Source: Eutreptiella sp. 'Long Island Sound 2002'
Taxonomy: Eukaryota; Euglenozoa; Euglenophyceae; Eutreptiales; Eutreptiaceae
DNA length: 64,000 nucleotides
Direction of reading: 5' to 3'
NCBI GenBank assembly: GCA_964036045.1
Contig: OZ038385.1
Location: 27,736,853-27,800,852, forward strand
Shown here: positions 44,547 through 54,860 of the stretch, in pieces
Numbering within the stretch: position 1 is the stretch's first letter
Layout of the letters: each line of letters begins with the position of its first letter
Program-made: the position numbers and the translations under genes
Notes under the pieces: generated by a model
Databases searched by the model: none
What the model was told of the DNA's origin: nothing
Seen by the model: the letters and a program-made list of their open reading frames with translations, nothing else

Positions 44547-45486
44547 TCATTTTTCGGAAGGCACCATTTGCGAGAGTTTGTATGGAAGGGGTGTGGGATT
44601 GAAGACGGCTCCCTCACTGCATACCCCAGCCCTCACTTCACGTCGGTGCCGACAGCACCAAAACCACAACCATCCCATTTGCGTGCCAATTGCCATTCTT
44701 TCCCCCCCCTCCCCCCAAATGCCTTCCGAAATTGCAGTTTCCCCACCAGAACACGAACAGCACATTTCGCCCCTCATCGTTTTGATGGGAAAATGCACCC
44801 CGGAGGCTGCCAATGCCAAATCACCGCCGCTCACCAATATTTGCCAGGGTTTTGGCAAGCATAGAGGCCTGCACTGTGGTTTAGCCTCCTCATCCACCTG
44901 ATGAAACCTTGTCCCATCCCATCGCTTTGACTGGCAAACCCAAAGGACTCTGCACAATCCAGCTTGACAATATACACCTCAGACTGATCAGTGCGTGATG
45001 CTGTTCGTTTCGAGGTACGTGTGCTGGTGTGTGCAAATGCTGGGTTGACAGCATGTGCCAAAATTGGCAATTTTGTCTCCCTGACACCATCGGCGCCGTG
45101 CAGAAATCCGAAATTTGTCACAGCAGCTAAGCTGATGTTGACCCCCTCCCCTCAGGAGACTTCTCCTCCACAAATCGCGAAAAATTACAGGCACAACCTC
45201 CAAAGCCAGGCAGCACCGTCTTGGCAGTCTTGGGAGCGGTCTTCTTGTCATTCAATGGATTGGGCATTCCGGGGACCCCAGTGAACAGTTTGATCTCGCC
45301 CTTGGCGCACGCCACTGCCAAGTGTCCTGCAGGGGCACGTTGTGATGGAGGGGGAAAGATATGGACAGGCCCCACTGGTGCAATGGTGGAGGCTGTTGTG
45401 GGCCCTTGTTTTGGCAGAAGTGAGGGACCAACAGTTAGGCTCGGAACGCACGTCGTGACATACCTTTTGCCGTAGTTGCACAGCAC
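44547..45486 (-). CDS. Possible small gene or remnant in two to three blocks; unrecognised
   Basis: Minus-strand collinear frames: 45486-45127 (YVTTCVPSLTVGPSLLPKQG, AGHLAVACAKGEIKLFTGVP, GFGGCACNFSRFVEEKSPEG) and 45121-44831 (VTNFGFLHGADGVRETKLPI, TSKRTASRTDQSEVYIVKLD, MGQGFIRWMRRLNHSAG). Composition is protein-like and the blocks abut, which could be exons or a frameshifted gene. No motif supports a function. Confidence 0.25.
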
Positions 45487-45665
45487 GTGAACTCAGGATT
45501 TTTTGATTGAATATATCTGTAAGCGGAAGGTGGGGGGTGGTAGTAGGGAAGAGGCAAGGGTAGGGCATTGGGAATGCGGACTCATACATTGCGTACACCG
45601 CTCTGCAACTTCCTCTCAGTTCTAGTGCCCAACGACCATTGAGATTGATAGTTTTGCGTGCGTTT

Positions 45666-45930
45666 TGGTATGGTATGGTATGGTATGGTATGGTATGGTA
45701 TGGTATGGTATGGTATGGTATGGTATGGTATGGTATGGTATGGTATGGTATGGTACGGTACGGTACGGTACGGTACGGTACGGTACGGTACAGTACGGTA
45801 CGGTACGGTACGGTACGGTACGGTACGGTACGGTACGGTACGGTAGGGTACGGTACGGTACGGTACGGTACGTTACGGTACGGTATGGTATGGTATGGTA
45901 TGATATGGTATGGCATGGTATGGTATGAGC
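45666..45930. repeat. Pentanucleotide array, (GGTAT)n to (GGTAC)n to (GGTAT)n
   Basis: About 262 bases of 5-bp units. The outer units are GGTAT, the central ~130 bases GGTAC with a few single-base variants (CAGTAC, AGGGTAC, CGTTAC). Long frames of Tyr/Gly/Met or Pro/Tyr/His are artefacts. Confidence 0.95.
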
Positions 45931-46254
45931 TGCCCGCACTGGTACAGGCTCCATACATTGAGGCTGAAAACTCTTCCAGTGTAATTTTACCGTCTTTGTC
46001 ACCTTCATCTTGAAGATCCGGCTTCTGACCGAGGCAGTGAACCAGAAGAGGAGAAAAGATGTGACATCAGAATGGGGCATTCGAATGAGGATTCGAACAA
46101 TTGGCGATGCTAAGATCTGACCAACAATCAGCCCTAGCGGGAGGGGGGGGGGGGGTCTGCAAATCGAACTGCTCAAAAGGTGCATCCAAAGTTGCTGGCT
46201 GCAACGGGGCAAACAAAAGACACAGCTCTGCCCCCATGGAGCCATGAACCAAGT

Positions 46255-46286
46255 TATTATTACTATTACTATTATTACTATTATTT
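46255..46286. repeat. (TTA/CTA)n microsatellite
   Basis: ATTATTACTATTACTATTAT and continuation. Confidence 0.9.
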
Positions 46287-47075
46287 GCAAAACCCCAGCA
46301 TAGAACATGAAACACTGCACCAGCAGAGGGAACATGGGCAATGCTTAGAATGTGGGGAGCAGAGATCAGACGAAGTTTCATACTCTTGGGTGTTGCCGAT
46401 CGCTTTGCAAGAGCCCGACAAGCGCGGATCAATGCCTACAGCAACATTCTTGGCAAGGGCCACCAATGTCTCCTCTTCATATCCGTATTTCTTGCTGTGC
46501 GCGTTATGGATAACTGATATGGCGTCATGCTTGTCGACAGTCTGCGGGTACGGCATGCAGGCGAGTGTGGGGTTGTGTGTGTCTGGTGCTGCAACCATTG
46601 TGGTTGGCAGGCCAACCGTTGTGGCCAACCATTGTGGGTAGCAGGCCAACCATTGTGGCCTAGTGTGGGTGACTTGTGTGGTTGTAGGCGAGAACATGTC
46701 AACATAACCTGTGGCATGTTTCACAGGGCAGTGTGGCAGTGGACAACAAAAGCTGATTTGCCCTGGCAGGTGCGGTGGCCTCTTGGTGAGGTCAAGCTTC
46801 ATTGCAGAAATGTGTTGCTCTGGTTGAGGCTTTCGGGGCTTTGGGAGTGCTGCCACAAGATAATCCAGCGTCCTGTACACCACATCCTCTTCTGGATACA
46901 CACAGCCCAAATTTTGGGGTGGGGGTGAGGCTAGCAGCCCTGAGTAGCCTGGATACCTCCAATGAGGTCTGAAACACACCCAAATGCAGGGCGGGGGGTT
47001 GCGGTCTGGAGGGGGGGGGGGCAGGCACCAACGGTCCCCAAGAAAATTTTGGCTCGCTGCGGCATGCTGCGGCAT
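46281..47075 (-). CDS. 264-codon open frame, unrecognised
   Basis: Reads GCVYPEEDVVYRTLDYLVAA, PQPEQHISAMKLDLTKRPPH, QISFCCPLPHCPVKHATGYV, HDAISVIHNAHSKKYGYEEE, TLVALAKNVAVGIDPRLSGS. The CCPLPHCPVKHATG stretch is a C2H2-like cluster with the next His well downstream. The true 5' boundary is probably the acceptor-like GTGTGTTTCAG near 46974, because residues before it come from a C-rich repeat shared with 47.6 kb. Candidate second exon of a gene whose first exon lies at 47192-47355, but the phases I could test do not join cleanly. Confidence 0.35.
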   Translation of the reverse strand: MPQHAAASQNFLGDRWCLPPPPPDRNPPPCIWVCFRPHWRYPGYSGLLASPPPQNLGCVYPEEDVVYRTLDYLVAALPKPRKPQPEQHISAMKLDLTKRPPHLPGQISFCCPLPHCPVKHATGYVDMFSPTTTQVTHTRPQWLACYPQWLATTVGLPTTMVAAPDTHNPTLACMPYPQTVDKHDAISVIHNAHSKKYGYEEETLVALAKNVAVGIDPRLSGSCKAIGNTQEYETSSDLCSPHSKHCPCSLCWCSVSCSMLGFCK

Positions 47076-47083
47076 GCTTCAAG
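47042..47083. repeat. Direct repeat GAAAATTTTGGCTCGCTGCGG, copy 1
   Basis: About 42 bp, identical to 47578-47619, with a repeated CTGCGGCATG inside; the two copies flank the exon candidate and SINE head. Confidence 0.9.
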
Positions 47084-47191
47084 CTGTTGGTTAAGGGTAC
47101 CACCATTTTCCGAAATCGTTGTCCGTCAACAAAGCAAGCAACAACCAAACAGCACAGAGATTGCAATTTAGTTTCCCATTTTGGGACTCAC

Positions 47192-47355
47192 CTTGGCTGT
47201 CCGTCAGGCTGAGGTGGTCCCCAATACCTTCCCCAATGGCCGGCTGCAAACAATCTGCTGTACTCCTGGTTGTCTCCTTGTTCCTTGAGGATTTCTGAGA
47301 CTCCTGCGACTCCTGTGATGCCTCGGTAGTTTGAGTATCCTCAGGACTTGACATG
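47192..47355 (-). CDS. First-exon candidate with canonical splice donor
   Basis: Starts ATGTCAAGTCCTGAGGAT (47355), encoding MSSPEDTQTTEASQESQESQ and KSSRNKETTRSTADCLQPAI, then LSLTDSQ. At 47192/47191 the sequence is CAAG followed by GTGAGTCCC, a textbook 5' splice site. A Ser/Thr/Gln-rich, probably disordered N-terminus with several SQ motifs. Its partner exon is not established. Confidence 0.4.
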
Positions 47356-47442
47356 TCAAAACAACACCAAAAAAGCGAAGGTCTGTGCAACAATAGAGAG
47401 GAACTGACAGGCAAAAAAATTGCCCTTTGGAAATTGCCCTTT

Positions 47443-47515
47443 CTGGGAATGGAACCCAGGACCCTCCAAACTGGGGCCTGGTCATATACGACTGAGCTAC
47501 CATCCAGTTCTGAGA
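47443..47515 (-). repeat. tRNA-like SINE head
   Basis: The reverse strand has TGGTAGCTCAGTCGT (A box, 47488-47502) and a T-arm CTGGGTTCCATTCCCAG (47443-47459) with a perfect 5-bp stem and 7-base loop. The anticodon arm is poor, so this is probably a tRNA-derived retroposon, not a functional tRNA. Confidence 0.55.
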
Positions 47516-47577
47516 CATCTGTGCAACAAAGGGTTCACAGGTTTGACATGTGATGGAAAAAAAAAGTCCGCCATGTG

Positions 47578-47619
47578 AAAATTTTGGCTCGCTGCGGCAT
47601 GCTGCGGCATGCTTCAAAA
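47578..47619. repeat. Direct repeat GAAAATTTTGGCTCGCTGCGG, copy 2
   Basis: See copy 1 at 47042. CTGCGGCATGCTGCTGCCG follows at about 47648, then a G run at 47676-47692. Confidence 0.9.
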
Positions 47620-47989
47620 CCCCCACCAACAGCTCCCAGAATCTGGCGCTGCGGCATGCTGCTGCCGTTGGTGGCGGGGGGGGGGGGGGGGGTTGAATCT
47701 GATTGCAAAAAAATTGCGGGGAAAATTGCGGGAAAATCACGATGTCATGAGCAACCGTCCTTAACCCTCAAGGAGCAACAACGTGGCTCAGATTTATTCT
47801 TTCGGTCATACAAAAGATCCAGAGGCAGCACAATTACAGGAGGCGCCCCTCAATATCACTACGGAATTGAAGCATGAACCGAAGGCGGCGGATGTTGTCC
47901 AAGTCTCATCCTTCTGCATAGTTGTGCACACTAGTATAGTTCACCATTGACAGCAAGGGGCACCAACAGGGGCGTAAGATGGGCAGAAC

Positions 47990-48200
47990 AGAAAAATTGC
48001 TGGAAAATTGCGATAAATTGCAGAACAGTGCGGAGAATTGCGAAAAATTGCGGAGCTCACCCCCCCCCCCCCCCGCAAAATGTACCGTACATGGGGGGTG
48101 GGGGGACCCCTCGGTTTGGAGACCATCCCCCCCCCAAATAACTGTCGGCTCAAGAGGGGGGGCAGCCTGTTCGAATCCCAGACCCCCCCCCCCCGCCAAA
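47990..48200. repeat. AATTGCG repeats and C/G runs
   Basis: AAATTGCG-type motifs near 47994-48052; C runs at 48060-48074, 48127-48135 and 48184-48194. A GTTCGAATCC B-box-like sequence is at about 48169 on the plus strand. Confidence 0.7.
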
Positions 48201-48502
48201 CCCACCCAAATTTTCGAACCCGTCTTTCTCCAATTTGAGATTTTGGGGAAACTGTTTGCGTCTCAGGTGTTGAATAATTTTTTGGGGCGGGCATACGGTA
48301 TGGAGTGAAATTGTTCATCCCCTCTATGTGTGTACACTGAAAATGCTTAGATCACATGGGGATTTCTGGAGTATTGCTGAACTTGCCTAGTTGACACACT
48401 TCCTTGTCCTCTGTTGCCAACTAACAACTACCCGCACCTGTTCTTCCGTCGTTCCTTTTTTGGGGCTCCTCTTTCAAATATCCTATACACTCTTTCCTTT
48501 TC

Positions 48503-48745
48503 ATGGCTCCCAAGAAAGTGAAGCACGTGGTGCACACTGAGTATGCTTGTGATTGTGGCACTACAATCAAAAATGTCACAGACGCTAGCATCGAACTGCA
48601 TTTGAATGGCGCTGCCACGCAAGCCGATGATGCGTACAATGTGCGCACCTGTGACGGTCCGCCTTACCAACGCTACTCAATACTAGATTGCCCAACACCG
48701 AGCGGGCACAGGTTGTCGCACCCGGAGGTTGGTGGGGCAACGTAG
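48503..48745 (+). CDS. Zinc-motif protein start, probably first exon
   Basis: ATG at 48503 (MAPKKVKHVVHTEYACDCGT). YACDCGTTIKNVTDASIELH has C-x-C-G and His about 15 residues later, the same arrangement as YRCGCGVLISNVGEAEREHF at 33.3 kb, including the shared I-x-N-V and E-x-H positions. The basic KKVK near the start could serve nuclear localisation. After about residue 60 the sequence loses obvious character; an intron may begin there. A further plus-strand frame at 48888-49172 (YTHYGGRTRNNYPSSMSAFF, WEMPLHTCGRWVCSYIMADH) may belong to the same gene. Function unknown. Confidence 0.4.
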   Translation: MAPKKVKHVVHTEYACDCGTTIKNVTDASIELHLNGAATQADDAYNVRTCDGPPYQRYSILDCPTPSGHRLSHPEVGGAT

Positions 48746-49329
48746 CCTTGGGGACATGGGCGTGCAGGCCGTTCCACGAGACTTTGCATGGGAAGAGTCC
48801 AATACCCCTCAATTGGCGCCCCTAGAGCCTCATATTGGTCTGTACAGATGCTCCCGTCCCTGAGGAGGCCGACGATGAGGTGCCAATTTGGCCTTGCAGG
48901 GACCTCCGATGAAACTCTGTGGCAGTTGGCTTCCACGGCCCCTAGCGAACGGATTGTTCTACACTCACTATGGTGGGCGGACTAGGAACAACTACCCATC
49001 CAGCATGTCTGCCTTTTTTGTGGTTCCTAGATGGGAAATGCCACTGCACACGTGTGGCAGGTGGGTGTGCTCCTATATCATGGCGGACCATATCTGGGAA
49101 GCCCAGCCAATGGGAACGCCGGCACCTTTGATTTCAGCAGAGGAACGGGCCGTTGTCCTTGCAGCATTCTGATGCGGTCATAGGGCGGGCCGTTCAGACC
49201 CTATTCCCGTGACTAGAAATTGCTGCCCCGTCAAAGGTTCCCGCCACCAAGCAAAGGACGAGCCGATGGTAGCAACAACAACAGCAACAGCAGTCGCAAA
49301 ATTAGTAGAAGCAACACCAGCGGTACTTT

Positions 49330-49690
49330 AGGTTCTGAACCTGGTTTGTACCCTCAGCTGTCGATGAGGTATTGCCACAACAAGTTGTGACGAGGAAGCG
49401 AGCAGTTTCCAAGGGCAACACGAAAGGAAGGCCCGGCGCTTTGGTGAATGAGAGGATGACCCAGAATCTGCGCCCCACGGGGGGGGGGGTCGGTTCTGGA
49501 CGCCAACTACCCCCCCCCAACCAACTGATGGCCGGAGGCCCCTTGGGGGGGGGGGATTGGAGAGGGGGGGTTCAGGGAGGGCGAAGGGGGGGGGGTATAG
49601 GAGGGGCGGGAGGGGGCCTCTGGAGGGTCGGTTGGGGGGGGGGGGGTCCAAGTGGGGCAATTCGGGGTGGTGGGCCGCAAACACATTCAA
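49330..49690. repeat. G/C-run-rich region with a partial repeat Z copy
   Basis: AACTGATGGCCGGAGGCCCC with a G run at about 49523-49553 matches repeat Z at 19521 and 55041. More G runs lie at 49583-49595 and 49634-49646. The 49690-50560 stretch has no recognised gene; GGGGATTCGAATCCCC (50258-50273) is a perfect 16-bp palindrome with a T-arm-like core. Confidence 0.55.
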
Positions 49691-50561
49691 CAACATAGAG
49701 CGGGTCTACAGCAGGGCAATAGCGTTCTCGAACCGTAGATGCTCAGTCCCGTTAGAGTCCATGCTCCCAACATCATAGGTATGTACAGTGAGCTCTTCTA
49801 TACGTACAGCATTCATCTGAACGATCGGTCATTGGCTCCTCCCTCTCCTGAGGTTCTGTATGCTGCACCGTGTTTTCGTGTTCCGCCAGGTGGCGTGCAT
49901 CTACACACATGGGGTGTGGGCACCTTGACATTTCATGTGGTCTCGCGGTAATTGCTGGCACCCGATTGGCCAAACCTCATGCTAATGTCTCAGTGTGCTG
50001 ACATGTACTAACCCTAGTCCACTCCCTCCCTGAATCTTGTCAATACAGTGGGTCATCGGTGTCTGCACTGCCCATGGGGGCAGTTTTACCAACTGTTATG
50101 CCTCGGCAAGGTATGATTGGTGTGAGGGGGCCGAAGGCCCAGCCTCCGGTTCAATGTTGGCGGCTCAGGCATTTCATTCATGAGAACTGTGATGCATAAT
50201 GCAGGCTTTCGGGCCATGTACCGCAGCGGCTGTGCAGCCAGCTGCTGCCCTGAAGACGGGGATTCGAATCCCCCTGGCCGGAGGCCGAGGAGGACTACGA
50301 GGAGGAGATGCGCTTCCGGCGGCGCAAGGATCACCGGTGGCGGGGCGCGCTGCTGCAGGTGTGCTGTGCCTGGTGCATCGCCTTCTTGGTCCCCACAGAG
50401 GACACTGACTGACATAAAAAACATAGGTATACTGCATACAGTGGACAAGGCAAAACTATGAGGACGAGACACGCCACCCATCCACCGGCGGTACCGATGG
50501 TAGAGCGGGCTGCTGAAGGGGGCGGTGGCGGGGACCTCGCCGACGGGCCCCTGGACGGACA

Positions 50562-50627
50562 GACGAACCGGGGTTCGAACCCCCGACCACGACGAGCGCC
50601 AGCCAAGGCGCATACCACTAGACCGTC
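50562..50627 (-). tRNA. tRNA-like sequence (pseudogene or SINE head)
   Basis: The reverse strand has 5' GACGGTC pairing six of seven with 3' GTTCGTC, a T arm CGGGGGTTCGAACCCCG (stem CGGGG/CCCCG, loop GTTCGAA) and an anticodon-like hairpin GCGCC-TTGGCT-GGCGC with a six-base loop. The D arm is too short (about 66 nt total). It could be a degenerate tRNA or the head of a SINE. Confidence 0.4.
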
Positions 50628-50991
50628 CATGTCTCTTACCCACTATGACGCTCCAGTCATTGATACCATGACACGACGACTCCCTTGGGGGTGGGGTAAC
50701 GCGCCCTAGCCCAAGGTAGTTGCAAGTGTAGCGTACGGGCATATACTGGCCTTAGTGTACTCCCTCCCTGGATCCTGCCAGTACAAGGAAGAATCGGTGT
50801 CTGTGCTACCCATGGACACAGTCTCATCCGCTGATGTGACGAGGTCATCCTCGTCCATGAAGTGCAATGCGCATGCTACTGACTGACTTCTCTCTGAAGA
50901 TGTGTCTGTGACAGGGGACTCAATTAGTTGTAATCCCAGGGACCTCAGGGTCCCTGTAGCTCCTGACGGCGTGTAAAAATCAAGGGCCGTG

Positions 50992-51794
50992 TCAAAATCT
51001 AACTGCCTGGTAGGGGAGGGCAGCTGCCCCCCCCCCCCCCCGTGCGGCCGGTGTCACCCGAGCAAACCCTAGGTCAGCGTCACATGCCACTGGCGTCAAT
51101 TCCACACTAAACTTGAGTGCCGAGCCTGTACTTATTGACGGTGGTCTATCTGGAACGCCGATCACGGACGGCGAGACAACTATTGGCGTCAACAGTACCT
51201 GTGGCTGTCTGCCTGCTTTGGCACACAATGGAGAGGATTTCCGGCCTAATTCTGCAAGAGCGTCCGCTCTTTCGTTCCCTTCCACCTGTACGTGACTGGG
51301 CACTTTGATCCACTCATAGCTCACTAAGGCCTGATCTAATAACTCAAGGAGTTCAATCCACAAGTCCACATTGAGGACTGGCCCTTTGTTGGTCACCCAT
51401 TGCTGGGCTCTCCATTTGATAGCTGCTCCCTGGACTCCTCCGTACACGTACGAGGAGTCGGTTGCAACTGCAAACGTGTGTTGCCGTGTGTGTGTGTGCG
51501 CCTGACTGCCACGATCACAGCCATCAATTCTGCCCTATTGATGGTCTGCTTCCTCCCGACTGGAAGGTGATTGGCTTCTTCCCACAGACCTGGCTCGTGA
51601 CATCCATACCCTGCTACCCAGCCTACACCTCCCACTAGCTTCGCGGAGCCATCTATGTACAGGAATACGAGGCCCCTGCGCTGAGCCTCTTGTATCTGTT
51701 GCACCGCTACAATCGCCAGCTCCTGCTTGTGTTCATCTTTCCTCTGACGTTTCGCTACTCTATGGTCCTCTCTTCCACACGACTCTACGTACAC
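50992..51794 (-). pseudogene. RNase H domain of retroelement B, frameshifted in a (GT)n run
   Basis: The first frame has LVFLYIDGSAKLVGGVGW (Asp) and QTINRAELMAVIVAVRR (Glu). A shift at the GT microsatellite near 51481-51500 moves reading to a frame with TFAVATDSSYVYGGVQG (second Asp), DLWIELLELLDQALVSYEWI and KVPSHVQVEGNERADALAEL (His and last Asp), then a tail to 50992. All RNase H I catalytic positions are present across the two frames, so the copy was inactivated by one slippage indel in this domain. Confidence 0.7.
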
Positions 51795-52075
51795 TATGTT
51801 GGGTCCTCAGACCACTCCTGTGTTCCTGAACTGTACCAACCTGTCATGAAAGAGCTGAAAAACATGGGAGTACTCCGAGAGGGGCTCCCATCCGACAAGT
51901 AGCGTTGTGAATTTCACCCAAATGGTGAGAAGAGCATCAAGGGTGGGCATGCCCCCCCTCTGTATGTGTTACGAAAAGTCCAGTGGGCGGCAAGGGCTGC
52001 CCACTGTGCAATGCCCTGCCTAAGCAGCAGAATGCGTTCCTTCAGTGACAGCCCGTAGGCTGCGATACTGCTAGC

Positions 52076-53338
52076 TCACCGCTGGGCCTCGCCCAGGGGG
52101 AAGGCGAAGGCTGTGTCCGGCGTGACATTGCCCATTCTTACACCCAGATACTTAACAGAGTCCACTATTGGGATGCCCAATAGGAGCCGTTTGTCTCTGA
52201 ACACCTCTACCTTAGTCTGTTCCGGGGCCGTAAGACGACCTTTGATGACCACACCGCATTTACCGAGGTTCAGCACCTGGCCTGAGAACTTAGCAAAGAC
52301 TTTCATAGCTTCCTGCACCCTAGACAGGGTGCCGACTAAGTTCGCACCTTCAACAATGGTGCACAGATCGTCCGCGTACATATACGAGTTCAACCCTCGT
52401 ATTGTGGACAGCAGGTGAAGCACAAATGAGACACAGAAGGAAAAGAGGACTGGCGAGAATGGATCTCCCTGCCCTATCCCTGCCTTGGGCACATAGCTCA
52501 CATCTCTGACCACCCCCCTGCCAACACAGAACTGGTAGGGCGTTCGCAGTGTGGCTAACACAAACAGCACATAGCCAATCGGCAGCTCAATCAACTGAAG
52601 GACTACTTGTATGAATGTGTGGCTTAGTGTCGGAAATGCATTGGAAAAGTCAAAGGACACCATCAGACAACGTTCTGTCATCTCGAAGGTGCTTCTGACT
52701 CCCCATATGTGATTGATCATCTGGCGTCCTTTGACGCAGCCTACCTGCCTGCTGTGGGTCAACTGCTGAAAAATTTGTTCTACTTGCAGACACAGAATGG
52801 TCATGAGCCATTTTTTCTTTACTGCCTGAAGGGCGATGGGCCTAAGCTTGGCATTGACACAGGAGCCCGCCACTTTGGGTATACTATTGATTATACCCAG
52901 GCCCCAGTCCTCAAAGAACGTGCCGTGCGTGAAACAATGTCGTGCAATTTGCAGCATTGCTGGGGAGAACACCTCTGCAAAACGTTTATACACACGGGCT
53001 CCCACACCGTCATCCCCTGGTGAGACATCGTTGTGGAGCCGTTTTAAAGCTTCATCCACCAGTTCCTGAGATAGTGGCCTGAACAGTGCTTTGGCCATTT
53101 GCTTGAAGTTGGACGGCAGGGGGAGGGATTCCAGGAAGGCCGTGCAGTCCTCAACTGTCATCAGGCCCTCCTTGGATACCGCTTCCCAGTGATCCTTTAG
53201 GGCAGTGGCTATCTGGACCGGTTTGGTGAGTTGCCTGCCTGTTGCGTCCCTCACAGCTCCCAATCTACGCCTGCATTGTAGCTCTGACATGAGCTTGTTG
53301 ATTTGTCTCTGCCTGTCTTTTCCCGAGTGCACGCTCAA
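52076..53338 (-). CDS. Reverse transcriptase domain of retroelement B
   Basis: A 420-codon frame. The caller's start at 53338 is TTG; the true protein began further upstream and is truncated. Motifs: LRPIALQAVKKKW (about 165-177), motif A VSFDFSNAFPTLSH (227-240), motif B AGIGQGDPFSPVLFSF (286-301), motif C YMYADDLCTIVE (319-330), then LNLGKCGVVIKG and VKYLGVRMGN (motifs D/E). This is the RVT_1 layout of LINE reverse transcriptases, which copy element RNA at the target site. After GEAQR comes TGA (52078-52076), yet the same frame continues ASSIAAYGLSLKERILLLRQ and GIAQWAALAAHWTF, typical thumb-region sequence, so the stop is probably a mutation rather than the native end. Confidence 0.85.
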   Translation of the reverse strand: MSVHSGKDRQRQINKLMSELQCRRRLGAVRDATGRQLTKPVQIATALKDHWEAVSKEGLMTVEDCTAFLESLPLPSNFKQMAKALFRPLSQELVDEALKRLHNDVSPGDDGVGARVYKRFAEVFSPAMLQIARHCFTHGTFFEDWGLGIINSIPKVAGSCVNAKLRPIALQAVKKKWLMTILCLQVEQIFQQLTHSRQVGCVKGRQMINHIWGVRSTFEMTERCLMVSFDFSNAFPTLSHTFIQVVLQLIELPIGYVLFVLATLRTPYQFCVGRGVVRDVSYVPKAGIGQGDPFSPVLFSFCVSFVLHLLSTIRGLNSYMYADDLCTIVEGANLVGTLSRVQEAMKVFAKFSGQVLNLGKCGVVIKGRLTAPEQTKVEVFRDKRLLLGIPIVDSVKYLGVRMGNVTPDTAFAFPLGEAQR

Positions 53339-53349
53339 CTCTTCCCCCC

Positions 53350-53540
53350 CCCCAAAATGCCCTTAAGCTTGCCAAGTAGGACGGTGCCCGTTTTGTCTGT
53401 GCGTCCCTTTTCAAAAAGGGCCACCAGAATGGAGTAGGTGGTGGGGGGGGGGGGGTCCAGTTGGGGCGATTTGGGGTGTTGGGGGGGGGGGAGGGGGGGC
53501 ACAGGCTCCCCTTACCTCCCCTTGCCCTCCCTCTAACCAT
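53350..53540. repeat. G/C-run segment upstream of retroelement B
   Basis: G runs at 53442-53456 and 53480-53498 with GGTCCAGTTGGGGCGATTTG between. It resembles GGTCCAAGTGGGGCAATTCG at 49647, so a dispersed repeat is likely. Confidence 0.6.
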
Positions 53541-53550
53541 ACCATCACCA

Positions 53551-53735
53551 TAAACCTAACCCTAACCTTTGCAGTGAGCTAGTTTGGCCATGCCAGCCAT
53601 GGGCTGAACAAGATCCCCCAAATTTCGTTCATTGCTGCTTTTGCCACATCATTGCTCCATTTTGGACCCCGACACTCACTCTGACCCTAGCCTAGGGTGA
53701 GAGCTAGGGCTAGGGTTAGGGCTAGGGTCACCGAG
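53551..53735. repeat. Degenerate telomere-like repeats, left of the diverged R1 copy
   Basis: TAAACCTAACCCTAACC at 53551-53567 and CTAGGGCTAGGGTTAGGGCT at 53704-53723, TTAGGG-type motifs with substitutions. Confidence 0.6.
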
Positions 53736-53770
53736 CTGGTGGAACCAGTCTTGGTTTTTTCACCCTTTTT

Positions 53771-53835
53771 AGGGTCTAGGGTGGACCTACCAGGTTTAGC
53801 AGCAGCAAGCAGCAGCAAGCAGCAAGCAGCAGCAC
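53771..53835. repeat. AGCAGCAAGC microsatellite
   Basis: Short array AGCAGCAAGCAGCAGCAAGC and continuation. Confidence 0.85.
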
Positions 53836-53939
53836 GCGCGAAATGGGTAAAAATCAGAACTCCGTCGTGGTGCTTTGGTTTTGGTTGAAATTTTGGTGCA
53901 TGATACCTATGGGTGTGAAGTACAATCACACAAAGTCGG

Positions 53940-54725
53940 AGCGAGAAACTCGGCGGTGGCGACCAGGAACGGGATTCGCAAGTGGCGGACCTCAGTTTCA
54001 AAAACTGCAGTTTAGGGCCAAAAACAGCCATTTTTGGGCCAAAAAAGCCCTCGAACACATTCAAAACGGCCAAACGAAGGGAAACGGTGGGTACACTCCA
54101 CGTGCCGCTTGACTTCCCCGTGTTAACGAGCTCTTTGCGGCCCTCTAACTCCATGATATGTCCCGGAAACGGCCCAAAAAGGGCCCCAGAAGCTCCAAAT
54201 GCCGACAGCCACAAACCAAGAATAGGCCATATCTTTGGCTACATGGCTCAAAATGCGATTCCGAGGGCACCTACTCCACCCGCTACCCCCCACTTTTTGT
54301 GGTTTCCACCCCTCAGAATTGCCCAAACGGACGCCTAGACCCCAATACCTAGGCCCACTAGGCTGCAGCAAGCTGCAAGCTCAAGCCCAAATAGGTGGGT
54401 GCCCAAATGGGTCAACAGGGTCCAGTAGGGGCAAAAAGATGACTTCTCTCAAAAATGATCCTAGACCATGTGCGACGCTAAAACAAGTGTTTTTGGACCG
54501 TTTTGAGCTTGTGGTGGCCCATTTTGGTCCTCCCAATATCCCAAAATGCCTTGAAAATGGGCTGTTTTGGGACCAAAAATGGGTCACAAATGGGTCAAAA
54601 ACGCATTTTTCCAAACCTCATCCTAGACCATTTGGGGTGCACAAACGGGTGAAATGAGCCCATTTTGAGCCCATTTTGGGGCACTTTGGCCTCTCAGAAG
54701 TCCAAAAAGCCTTGAAAGTGGGCCT
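53940..54725 (-). mobile_element. Diverged R1-family relative
   Basis: Collinear with the inverted R1 core: a GGTGGCGACC segment, AAAACAGCCATTTTTGGGCC, CACTCCACGTGCCGCTTGAC, TAACTCCATGATATGTCCCG, CATATCTTTGGCTACATGGC, then the tandem-unit region with AACAAGTGTTTTTGGACCG and AAAAATGGGTCACAAATGGG. Neither 15-bp terminus is visible. An old or separate subfamily, about 35 kb from the mosaic. Confidence 0.7.
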
Positions 54726-54860
54726 CGTGGTGATGGGGTTCACTTGCAAGCTGATTTCACTTTGTCAAGAGCCATCAATGTGTGAATCATTCTTGATGTC
54801 CCTCACCAGTCATAGCTGATGTTCCCTCCCCCACCAGCTCGGTCCCAATATTTAGTCTTG

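Larger units (their letters stand above)
50992..53345 (-). mobile_element. LINE-type retroelement B: reverse transcriptase and RNase H
   Basis: Minus-strand order: reverse transcriptase (52076-53338), a short linker continuing after a TGA, RNase H in two frames (51794-50992). The 5' end breaks near a C run at 53345, with no endonuclease domain. Related to retroelement A by its RNase H motifs. Confidence 0.8.

Noticed and set aside
45248-46341. Frames rich in Pro-Tyr-His-Thr or Gly-Met-Val-Trp-Tyr
   Set aside because: Translations of the pentanucleotide array; a 5-bp unit stays open in all frames lacking a stop.
50562-50627. Functional tRNA gene
   Set aside because: The T arm is good, but the D arm is too short and the anticodon loop has six bases; more likely a pseudogene or SINE head.
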